Shown: positions 6,241-12,822 of the stretch, piece after piece | Position numbering within the stretch: position 1 is the first letter of the stretch | Layout: every line of letters starts with the position of its first letter | Assembly (NCBI GenBank): GCA_021404985.1 | Contig: QWHP01000007.1 | Span: 1-18,088 of the forward strand | Origin: Actinobacteria bacterium ATB1 | Lineage (GTDB): Bacteria > Actinomycetota > Acidimicrobiia > UBA2766 | Length of the DNA stretch: 18,088 bases | Direction of reading: 5' to 3' | Translations under genes and position numbers: made by a program | Notes under the pieces: model-generated | What the model was told of the DNA's origin: nothing | What the model saw: only the letters and a program-made list of their open reading frames with translations | The model's database searches: none

Positions 6241-6858
6241 ATGTACGAGGGTCCTGTCCAGGACGTCATCGACGAGCTCGCCCGCTTGCCGGGTATCGGT
6301 CCGAAGTCGGCGCAGCGACTGGCCTTCCACCTGTTGAAGGTGGAGAAGACCGATCTGGAGCGGTTCGCGAGCGCCTTGCTGGCCTTGGAGTCCGTGGGCT
6401 TCTGTGAACGCTGCCACAACGTGGCGGAGGGCAGCCTCTGCCGAATCTGCTCGAACCCGAAGCGCGACCCCTCCGTCGTCTGCGTCGTCGAGGAGCCCCG
6501 CGACGTGATAGCGGTCGAACGCACCCACGAGTTCGCAGGGCTGTATCACGTCCTTGGCGGAGCGTTGAGCCCGCTCGACGGGATCACTCCCGAACGGCTG
6601 CGCGTACGTGAACTGATCCGGAGAGTCACGGCCACGGGGCCTGACGGTCGTCCCGAGGTCCGGGAGGTGATCCTGTGCACGAACCCGACGGTCGACGGTG
6701 AGGCCACCGCCGCGTATCTCCTGCGGGAGCTGCAGTCGCTGGGGCGCGACGACCTCTCCGTCAGCCGGATCGCCTCCGGCCTGCCGGTCGGTGGCGACCT
6801 GGAGTACGCAGACGAGGTGACCCTCGGACGTGCCCTCGCGGGTCGCCATTCGTTGTGA
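6241..6858 (+). CDS. recR: Recombination mediator protein RecR
   Basis: RecR acts with RecO (and RecF) to load RecA on gapped DNA. The 205-residue length is normal. A helix-hairpin-helix LPGIGPKSAQRLAFHLL (16-32) is followed by a four-cysteine zinc finger (C55, C58, C67, C70) and a Toprim domain starting VVCVVEEPRDVIAVERT, with the LGGALSPLDGI motif and the C-terminal SGLPVGGDLEYADEVTLGRAL Walker-like region. The ATG at 6241 is preceded by AAGGGGGT and GCAGGG. It is the last intact gene of dnaX-ybaB-recR. A MATE-transporter remnant continues in the same frame after its TGA. Confidence 0.97.
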   Translation: MYEGPVQDVIDELARLPGIGPKSAQRLAFHLLKVEKTDLERFASALLALESVGFCERCHNVAEGSLCRICSNPKRDPSVVCVVEEPRDVIAVERTHEFAGLYHVLGGALSPLDGITPERLRVRELIRRVTATGPDGRPEVREVILCTNPTVDGEATAAYLLRELQSLGRDDLSVSRIASGLPVGGDLEYADEVTLGRALAGRHSL

Positions 6859-6870
6859 CGGTGCCGCCGG

Positions 6871-7083
6871 CCCGGCGTCCTGATCGGCGCGGGTGACAAC
6901 TGGTTCCTCGCGATCGCGATGTCGATCGCAACCGCGCTCTATCTACCGGTTGCGCTCTCGGTCGTACCGCTCGGACTCGGAATCGCGGGGGTGTGGGCTG
7001 CCTACTCGGTCCTGTCCCTCGCTCGCCTCTTGGCGAACGGATCGCGCTGGATGTCCGGCCGGTGGCTACCGGTGACGGCCTGA
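6871..7083 (+). pseudogene. C-terminal remnant of a MATE-family efflux transporter
   Basis: The frame opening after the recR stop encodes about 70 residues: PGVLIGAGDNWFLAIAM, a hydrophobic helix (ATALYLPVALSVVPLGL), GIAGVWAAYSVLSLARLLANG, and the end SGRWLPVTA, then TGA at 7081. DGxLxGAGD, the GLxGVWxA helix and the terminal R-x-x-SGRW are typical of the last two membrane helices of MATE (DinF/NorM) drug or cation antiporters, normally about 440 residues. Everything upstream of this point is recR, so about 370 residues are missing, and there is no start codon or ribosome site at the break. The remaining frame is clean, suggesting a recent deletion or rearrangement. It ends 3 bp before the convergent thiolase gene. 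The family call rests on my recall of motifs. Confidence 0.7.
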
Positions 7084-7086
7084 TCC

Positions 7087-8274
7087 TCAGACGATGGCGC
7101 GGACGATCACGGCGTCACCCTGTCCGCCACCACCACAGATCCCGGCGGCGACCAACCCACCGCCCCGGCGGCGCTGCTCGAGCAGACCGTGAAGCACGAT
7201 GCGTGCGCCGCTCATCCCGATGGGGTGGCCGAGCGCGATGGCGCCACCGTTCACGTTCATCTTCTCCTCAGCGACGTCGAGCTCGTGAAGGGCCGCGAGG
7301 GAGACAGCGGCGAACGCCTCGTTCACTTCGAAGAGGTCGACATCGGCAACTGAGGCACCGGCCTTGCCGAGAGCCATCTTGATCGCCTCGGCGGGCATCG
7401 AGTGCAGCGCCGGGGTCGAGCCGGCGATCTGACCGTGGGAGACCATCTCGCCGAGGATCTCGAGGCCGAGCTCGTTCGCCTTTGCCTCGCTCGTCAGCAC
7501 GAGCGCACAGGCCCCGTCGGAGATCTGTGACGCGTTGCCGGCCGTTATCGTCCCGTCCCCCGGGATGAAAGCCGGCGGCAGCTTGCCGAGGGATTCTGCA
7601 GTCGTTCCCGGCCGGATCCCCTCGTCCGTGTCGACCACGATCGGGTCTCCCTTGCGCTGTGGGACCTCGACGGGGGCGATCTCCTCACCGAATAGCCCGT
7701 TCTTCTGCGCTGCGGCTGCGAGCTCATGGCTGCGGGCGGCGAACTCGTCCTGCTCGGCGCGGCCGAAGTGCCAGTCCGCGTTGTACAGATCGGTGGCGTG
7801 GCCCATCGCCTTCTGGTCGAAGGTGCAGAAGAGGCCGTCGTCGGACATCGAGTCGTAGATCGTTGCGTTCCCGAACCGATACCCTGCCCGCGCCTTCTTC
7901 AGGAGGTACGGGGCGTTCGTCATGGACTCCATGCCGCCTGCGACCACGATGTCGGACTCGCCGAGGCGAATCAACTGGTCGGCCTGGGCAAGGGAGTTGA
8001 TCCCGGAGAGGCAGACTTTGTTGACCGTGATCGAGGGGACAGTCATGGGGATGCCGGCTCCCACTGCGGCGGGACGCGCAGGGTTCTGACCCTGGCCAGC
8101 CTGAAGGACCTGTCCCATGATGACGTAGTCGACCTGCTCGCCCGAAACCCCCGCGCGTTCGAGAGCAGCCTTGATGGCGAAGCTGCCGAGCTCGTGGCCG
8201 CTGAAACCGCCGAGACCTCCCTGCATCTTGCCGATCGGGGTGCGGGCGCCACCGACGATGACTGTCCTGGACAT
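7087..8274 (-). CDS. Acetyl-CoA C-acetyltransferase (thiolase)
   Basis: This enzyme interconverts two acetyl-CoA with acetoacetyl-CoA and CoA, or cleaves 3-ketoacyl-CoA in beta-oxidation. All three active-site elements are present in the 395-residue protein: nucleophile Cys88 in VNKVCLSG, His350 in GHPIG and Cys380 in GICGGGGQG. NEAFAA and GGMESMTNAPYLL are also typical. The ATG at 8274 has GAGGAG about 8 bases upstream and starts the conserved VIVGGARTPIG; the longer in-frame extension to 8565 has no family similarity. The usual length is about 390. It converges with the MATE remnant and is divergent from amt with a 254-bp spacer. Synthase versus degradative role cannot be decided from sequence. 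Confidence 0.95.
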   Translation of the reverse strand: MSRTVIVGGARTPIGKMQGGLGGFSGHELGSFAIKAALERAGVSGEQVDYVIMGQVLQAGQGQNPARPAAVGAGIPMTVPSITVNKVCLSGINSLAQADQLIRLGESDIVVAGGMESMTNAPYLLKKARAGYRFGNATIYDSMSDDGLFCTFDQKAMGHATDLYNADWHFGRAEQDEFAARSHELAAAAQKNGLFGEEIAPVEVPQRKGDPIVVDTDEGIRPGTTAESLGKLPPAFIPGDGTITAGNASQISDGACALVLTSEAKANELGLEILGEMVSHGQIAGSTPALHSMPAEAIKMALGKAGASVADVDLFEVNEAFAAVSLAALHELDVAEEKMNVNGGAIALGHPIGMSGARIVLHGLLEQRRRGGGLVAAGICGGGGQGDAVIVRAIV

Positions 8275-8350
8275 TTGCGGCTCCTCGGGCGGGGGGACAT
8301 CGATCGCAGCCTCGGTACGACGGGGTCGGGCATCGCGATCCGTTGCGGCG

Positions 8351-8356
8351 ATTCTA
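8351..8356 (-). promoter_or_regulatory. Candidate -10 for the thiolase gene
   Basis: On the minus strand TAGAAT matches a -10 box well and would start a transcript about 70 bases before the thiolase ATG. No good -35 is visible. It overlaps the TAG stop of a small upstream ORF, which would make that ORF separate from the thiolase message. Confidence 0.3.
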
Positions 8357-8473
8357 ACGGCATGCCCACCGGGCGGCCCATCCCTGCAAATTCTGTTTTC
8401 GGCCTCGCCCCTTGGACTTATGCCTCCCTCCGCAGCGAGTCGAACGGTCATGGCGCGAACGTGTCTGATGCAT
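8354..8473 (-). CDS. Possible 39-residue Arg-rich small ORF upstream of the thiolase gene
   Basis: The minus-strand ATG at 8473 is preceded by a strong ribosome site, GGGGAGG, with 4 bases of spacing. The frame encodes 39 residues with nine Arg, three Lys and three His (begins MHQTRSRHDRSTR, ends WAARWACR) and stops at TAG 8354. Third positions are not G/C biased as in the neighbouring genes, so it may be noncoding; a leader peptide or small basic protein is possible. I know no homologue. Confidence 0.2.
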   Translation of the reverse strand: MHQTRSRHDRSTRCGGRHKSKGRGRKQNLQGWAARWACR

Positions 8474-8528
8474 TTATCCTCCCCGGTCGGCGTCGCTGAA
8501 GGCAGTCCGACCGAGTCGGAGGGTCGAA

Positions 8529-9908
8529 TTGGACACCGGAAACATCGCCTGGATGTTGACCGCAAGCGCGTTGGTTCTCTTCATGTCTCCCGGGCTCGCC
8601 ATGTTCTATGGGGGCCTCGTGCGTCAGAAGAACGTGCTCTCGATACTGATGCAGGTCTTCATGTGCATGGGGATGGTCACCCTGATCTGGCTCGTCGTCG
8701 GGTACTCGATCGCCTTCGCAGGGGTTGCGACGGACGGCGAGGCCGCCTTCTCCCTGGGGGGCTGGTCGATCCTCGGAGATCCCGCGCACTACTTCTTCGC
8801 CCGGGGGTTGCCTCTCGACCCCACCGTCGGTGACCTGGCGGCACACGAAGGACTGACGTTCGTGTTTCAGATGATGTTCGCCATCATCACGCCGGCGCTG
8901 ATCATCGGGGCTTTCGCCGAGCGGATCAAGTTCTCCGGCTTCATGCTGTTCACGGCCCTCTGGTCGATCTTCGTGTATCCCGTTGTGGCCCACTGGGTCT
9001 GGGGTGGGGGATTCATCGGGTCCGAGATCGGGGCTCTCGACTTCGCGGGGGGCACCGTCATCCACATCAACGCGGGTATCGCCGCCCTCGTGATGGCGAT
9101 CGTTCTCGGGCCGCGCAGAGGCTGGCCGAAGAGGGCGATGCCACCGCACAGCATCGTCCTGACCGTTCTCGGAGCGGGAATCCTGTGGTTCGGGTGGTTC
9201 GGCTTCAATGCAGGCTCCGCCGGTTCGGCGAACCTGCAGGCGGTCAACGCCTTCATCACGACCCAGGTGGCGACGGGCATCGCTGTTCTCGCCTGGATCA
9301 CCATGGAGTGGATCAGGGATGGCCATCCCACGACTCTCGGAGCGGCCACGGGGGCGGTTGCCGGTCTGGTCGCCATCACGCCCGCAGCGGGCTTCGTCGG
9401 GATCCAGGGCGCTGTCGCCATCGGTCTCATCGCGGGGGTCGTCTGTTACCTGGCGATCCAGCTCAAGACGAGGTTCAGGTACGACGACTCGCTCGACGTC
9501 GTCGGTGTCCACTTCGTCGGCGGGCTCATCGGCGCTCTCCTCACGGGCGTCTTCGCCGTGCAGGTCCTCGGCGAACCGATCCTGGGCGACGCAGCCGTGG
9601 GCGGCAGTCTCGAGCAGCTCGGGCGGCAGGCAGCGGGGGCGGCGATCGTGATCGTCTACTCGTTCGCCTTCACCTTCGTCATCGCCAAGGTCGTCGACTG
9701 GACGGTCGGCCTCCGGGTCGCCGAGGACGACGAGGTGGTCGGTCTCGACCTGAGCCAGCACTCGGAGTCCGGCTACATCTACGACGAGGCGGAGGGCGGC
9801 GCGGTCACCTCGCTCGTCGGTGGGGGGTCTGCGGGCCCGGCATCCACCACCACAGGTGAGGCCAACCTCGGGGACTCGGGGGGGGTCACGAGGAGCGCGG
9901 AGGATTGA
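8529..9908 (+). CDS. amt: Ammonium transporter (Amt family)
   Basis: This is an inner-membrane channel that takes up ammonium as a trimer. The 459-residue protein has the 11-helix pattern starting NIAWMLTASALVLFMSPGLAMFYGGLVRQKNVL, with no cleavable signal. The pore histidine pair is present: His179 in GTVIHINAG and His328 in VGVHFVGG, where the usual GVHGVGG has Phe in place of Gly. The start is a TTG at 8529 with GGAGGG 5 bases upstream, at the expected N-terminus. After the P-II-contacting tail (VGLDLSQHSESGY) there is an extra Gly/Ser/Thr-rich extension of about 40 residues. The P-II gene follows after 43 bp, the conserved amt-glnK/glnB pairing. No clear GlnR box or promoter is visible upstream. 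Confidence 0.96.
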   Translation: MDTGNIAWMLTASALVLFMSPGLAMFYGGLVRQKNVLSILMQVFMCMGMVTLIWLVVGYSIAFAGVATDGEAAFSLGGWSILGDPAHYFFARGLPLDPTVGDLAAHEGLTFVFQMMFAIITPALIIGAFAERIKFSGFMLFTALWSIFVYPVVAHWVWGGGFIGSEIGALDFAGGTVIHINAGIAALVMAIVLGPRRGWPKRAMPPHSIVLTVLGAGILWFGWFGFNAGSAGSANLQAVNAFITTQVATGIAVLAWITMEWIRDGHPTTLGAATGAVAGLVAITPAAGFVGIQGAVAIGLIAGVVCYLAIQLKTRFRYDDSLDVVGVHFVGGLIGALLTGVFAVQVLGEPILGDAAVGGSLEQLGRQAAGAAIVIVYSFAFTFVIAKVVDWTVGLRVAEDDEVVGLDLSQHSESGYIYDEAEGGAVTSLVGGGSAGPASTTTGEANLGDSGGVTRSAED

Positions 9909-9951
9909 CCGAGTTGCCAGGCATCCCGAAACCCCAGGGGGACGTGACGAC

Positions 9952-10290
9952 ATGAAGTTGATCACTGCGATCATCAAGCCGCACAAGCTCGCCGACGTGA
10001 AGGACGCCCTGCAGGACGTCGGTGTGACGGGGCTGACCATCACGGAGGTGAGGGGTTTCGGCCGCCAGCGTGGGCACACGGAGGTGTACCGAGGCACCGA
10101 GTACCAGGTCGACTTCGTTCCGAAGCTGCGGATCGAGGTCGTGGCCGACACCAAGGACGTCGACCTCGTAGTGCGTACGTTGATCGAGTCTGCGCGTACC
10201 GGGTCCATCGGCGACGGCAAGCTGTGGGTCACGGATCTCGACTACGTGAGTCGGATCCGTACTGGCGAGGTCGGTTCGGACGCCATCTGA
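9952..10290 (+). CDS. glnB: Nitrogen regulatory protein P-II
   Basis: This is a small trimeric sensor of 2-oxoglutarate and ATP/ADP that gates Amt and controls nitrogen enzymes. The 112-residue protein starts MKLITAIIKPHKL and has the T-loop GRQRGHTEVYRGTEYQVDF with Tyr51, the site uridylylated in proteobacteria and adenylylated in several actinobacteria. The B-loop TGSIGDGKLWV and the C-terminal VSRIRTGE are intact. The ATG at 9952 is chosen over an upstream in-frame start at 9820 because AGGGGGA precedes it and it begins at the family N-terminus. It could equally be named glnK given its link to amt. The glnD gene that often follows in actinobacteria is not here; the next gene is unrelated and on the other strand. 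Confidence 0.96.
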   Translation: MKLITAIIKPHKLADVKDALQDVGVTGLTITEVRGFGRQRGHTEVYRGTEYQVDFVPKLRIEVVADTKDVDLVVRTLIESARTGSIGDGKLWVTDLDYVSRIRTGEVGSDAI

Positions 10291-10420
10291 CGCCCGTCCG
10301 TGGCCCGGTCGACGTGGGTGGATCGAGTCACGTCTGTGGTGTCTGGGTCCGCCCACGTGGGTTGGGTTGGGGCGTGAGTTGTGCGGGAATCGGCGTTGGA
10401 GACTCAGCCGGCTTCGGGAC
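10291..10420. other. Spacer after the P-II gene with palindrome and hairpin
   Basis: This short convergent spacer has a perfect 10-bp palindrome CCCACGTGGG (10352-10361) and a hairpin CTTCGG/CCGAAG (10412-10417 with 10425-10430) whose loop holds the stop codon of the next minus-strand gene. GACTCAGCCG is directly repeated around it. The hairpin may act as a terminator for either gene; no T tract follows. Confidence 0.35.
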
Positions 10421-10996
10421 TCAGCCGAAGAGGTAGAGACGCAAGTCCCCCGCGAGGCGGTCGACGTCCGAGGATGCGTTCCGAAGATCCGTCAACTGCG
10501 GCCGGCATGCGGCGAGGTCCTCGGCGAGGCATGACTCCGCAGCTCCGGACGCGACGATGTACCTGTCGAGGGCGCTCACGAGGGAATCACGCACGGCCTG
10601 CACGTTGACAGGCGCGGCGTGGCTGGCGAGCACGGACCTCGCCTCCCCGATCCCAGCCTCCAGATAGGAGCCCGACCAGGATTCGATCTCGGTGGCGTTC
10701 GGCGTGCCTGTGGGTCTCGTCGACTCCAGCGCCTCGAGCGCGTGGAGTGCGGCCACTTCGAACGTGGCGCTTCCCGGGACGGCGCTCAAGAGCCCCTGGT
10801 TCGTGGTGGTCTGGGGCCGGTCGCGGGTCGCCCAGAGTGCGAGGAACCCGATGAGCAGCACACCCACTGCGAAGCCCACCATCGCGACGAGCGTGAGGTC
10901 CGGCTCCCGCTCGGGACTGGTGGGCTCGGTGTCGTGCCGGGCGCGCCCCGGTGTCCCCACGTGCACGCTGTCTGCTCTGACGGTCAACAAGTCCAC
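10421..10996 (-). CDS. Hypothetical single-pass membrane protein
   Basis: I do not recognise the family. The 191-residue product has a polar N-terminus of about 33 residues, one hydrophobic segment (LTLVAMVGFAVGVLLIGFLALW, about 35-56), then an extracytoplasmic or cytoplasmic domain of about 135 residues that is Ala/Leu/Glu-rich and probably helical. It has two cysteines (ESCLAEDLAACRP) that could form a disulphide if exported. The start is a GTG at 10996 with only a weak ribosome site (GGGTGG further upstream), so the true start could be later. It is divergent from the acyl-CoA synthetase gene. The frame has strong third-position G/C bias and fills the space between neighbours, so I consider it real; function unknown. 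Confidence 0.7.
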   Translation of the reverse strand: MDLLTVRADSVHVGTPGRARHDTEPTSPEREPDLTLVAMVGFAVGVLLIGFLALWATRDRPQTTTNQGLLSAVPGSATFEVAALHALEALESTRPTGTPNATEIESWSGSYLEAGIGEARSVLASHAAPVNVQAVRDSLVSALDRYIVASGAAESCLAEDLAACRPQLTDLRNASSDVDRLAGDLRLYLFG

Positions 10997-11055
10997 ACCA
11001 CTCGGCTTCCACCCGGCTCTCCTCCCGTGAGTAGATCGACCGCAACGCCGGAAAA

Positions 11056-11083
11056 TGAAGCGATTCGGTCAAGTCGGTACGCT
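11056..11083 (+). promoter_or_regulatory. Candidate leaderless promoter of the acyl-CoA synthetase gene
   Basis: TACGCT (11078-11083) ends 8 bases before the ATG at 11092, and TGAAGC (11056-11061) lies 16 bases further upstream as a possible -35. No ribosome site precedes the ATG, which fits a leaderless message. Inferred from spacing only. Confidence 0.35.
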
Positions 11084-11091
11084 CCCTCGGT

Positions 11092-12762
11092 ATGGAGTTC
11101 TGCATATCCGACCTCGTCGGGGGGATCGCCGCCGCCATCCCCGATCGGGAGGCGTTCGTCACGCCGGCGTCGAGGACGACCTGGGCGGAATTCGACGCGA
11201 GGGCGACGCGGATCGCGACGGGCCTGGGACGGCTGGGGCTCGGATGCAGAGGCGACACGTCACGAGTGACTTCACTCGAGGACAGGATCCATACGGTCCA
11301 GGACCACGTCGGCCTCCTCTGCGGGAACTGTCCCGAGTACATCGAGGCGATGGTCGGGGCGTTCCGGACGCGGGCCGTTCCCGTCAACGTCAACTACCGG
11401 TACACGGCCAAGGAGCTCGCCTACGTGATCGCCGACGCAGACCTCGCTGCCGTCGTCTACCAGCTCCGTTTCGGTCCTGAACTGGCCGCCGCCGTCCGCG
11501 AGACCGGCCGTGACATCGGACTCGTACACCTCGACGACGGATCCGGGGAAGAACCCCTCGAGGGATCCATCGACTGGCAGGAACTTCTCGCGGACGAAGA
11601 GGACACGGTCCACCAGTCGGCAGACCTTCTCTCCATGGACCTGCCCGATCCCAGTGCCGACGACCGCTACATCCTCTACACGGGGGGGACGACCGGCTGG
11701 CCGAAGGGTGCAGTCTGGCGTCAGGAGGACTGGTTCTTCTCCGCCCTCGGCGGTGCGCTGCGCGACTTCTCTACTCCGGAGGAGGCTGTGAACTGGGCCG
11801 CACGACGCCGCCCTCTGCCGGGAATCGCGGCTTCCCCCTTCATGCACGGGGGAGGTCACTGGGCGGCGTTCGTGGTCCTTCTCCAAGGTGGGACAGTCGT
11901 GATTCCCGACTCGCCCGACCATCTCGACCCGTCGGCGATCTGGTCGGCGGTGGAGTCTGAACGCGTCGTCTATCTCCAGCTCATCGGCGACGCCTTTCTG
12001 GGACCCCTCGTCGACGAGCTCGAACGTGGCGACTACGACGTGTCATCCCTCCGGTTCGTGATGAGCAGCGGTGCGATCGCATCCCCGGCCCGCAAGCAGG
12101 CCCTGCTCCGACGGATCCCGCGGCTGCGGGTTCTCGACACCGTGGGCTCGTCGGAGTCCGGGGCCACGGCGACGAAGGAATCCACGGCCGAGGACCTGCC
12201 GTCGGAGTCGGGCGCACAGCAGTTCACACTGAGCTCGACGGCGGAGGTGCTGACACTCGAGGAGCCCTACCGGAGAGCGCCCACGGGAGAGTCCGGCTGG
12301 CTCGCGCAGAGCGGACGCGTACCGCTCGGGTACTACAAGGACGCAGCCAAGACGGCCGCCACCTTCCCTGTGGTGGACGGCGTCCGCTTCTCGATCCCGG
12401 GCGATCAGGCGATGCGGACCGAGGACGGGTCGATCGTCCTGCTCGGTCGGGGTAGCCAGTGCATCAACACTGGCGGCGAGAAGGTGTTCCCCGAGGAGGT
12501 CGAACAGGCCCTCAAGTCGCACCCATCGGTGGGGGACGCACTCGTCGCCGGGTACGCGCACGAACGTTGGGGGCAGGCGGTGGGTGCGGTTGTCGCACTT
12601 CGTCCGGGCGCCTCGACAACGGCAGAGGACCTCGCCTCCCATCTCCGGCCGAGCCTCGCCGGATACAAGATCCCAAGGCGCTGGGTCTTTCGTGATTCCG
12701 TCTCGCGCAATCAGGTCGGCAAGCCGGACTACCTGTGGGCCCGCGAGCAACTGGCCGAGTGA
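11092..12762 (+). CDS. Acyl-CoA synthetase (FadD19-like AMP-forming ligase)
   Basis: This enzyme activates a carboxylic acid with ATP and CoA via an acyl-adenylate. In the 556-residue protein the P-loop-like motif YTGGTTGWPKGAVWRQED (from residue 196) closely resembles the actinobacterial FadD17/FadD19 group, which acts on steroid side chains and long acyl chains. The hinge/A8 region GRGSQCINTGGEKVFPEEVE lies at about 450-470, and the catalytic lysine is Lys544 in NQVGKPDY. The conserved RALPVNVNYRY-type segment appears as RAVPVNVNYRY. The substrate is not determinable here. No Shine-Dalgarno site precedes ATG 11092, and a leaderless promoter is likely. It converges with the penicillin-acylase-family gene across a hairpin. 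Confidence 0.93.
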   Translation: MEFCISDLVGGIAAAIPDREAFVTPASRTTWAEFDARATRIATGLGRLGLGCRGDTSRVTSLEDRIHTVQDHVGLLCGNCPEYIEAMVGAFRTRAVPVNVNYRYTAKELAYVIADADLAAVVYQLRFGPELAAAVRETGRDIGLVHLDDGSGEEPLEGSIDWQELLADEEDTVHQSADLLSMDLPDPSADDRYILYTGGTTGWPKGAVWRQEDWFFSALGGALRDFSTPEEAVNWAARRRPLPGIAASPFMHGGGHWAAFVVLLQGGTVVIPDSPDHLDPSAIWSAVESERVVYLQLIGDAFLGPLVDELERGDYDVSSLRFVMSSGAIASPARKQALLRRIPRLRVLDTVGSSESGATATKESTAEDLPSESGAQQFTLSSTAEVLTLEEPYRRAPTGESGWLAQSGRVPLGYYKDAAKTAATFPVVDGVRFSIPGDQAMRTEDGSIVLLGRGSQCINTGGEKVFPEEVEQALKSHPSVGDALVAGYAHERWGQAVGAVVALRPGASTTAEDLASHLRPSLAGYKIPRRWVFRDSVSRNQVGKPDYLWAREQLAE

Positions 12763-12785
12763 CTGCCGGGCTCGCCACGGGGCGT

Positions 12786-12814
12786 CCTCGGGAAGGACCG
12801 CACTACTCCCGAGG
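12786..12814. terminator. Hairpin between convergent genes
   Basis: CCTCGGGA (12786-12793) and TCCCGAGG (12807-12814) form a perfect 8-bp stem with a 13-base loop in the 60-bp gap between two converging stop codons. The position suits a bidirectional terminator; there is no T tract, as is common in high-GC actinobacteria. Confidence 0.45.
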
Positions 12815-12822
12815 CACGATGG

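Noticed and set aside
8275..8528. GlnR-type operator upstream of amt
   Set aside because: GTCAT and GAACGTG-like words occur near 8440-8466, but spacing and sequence do not match a GlnR box convincingly.
8448..10232. 594-codon minus-strand open frame over amt and the P-II gene
   Set aside because: It is fully antisense to two well-recognised genes and has a low-complexity Asp/Arg/Pro composition.
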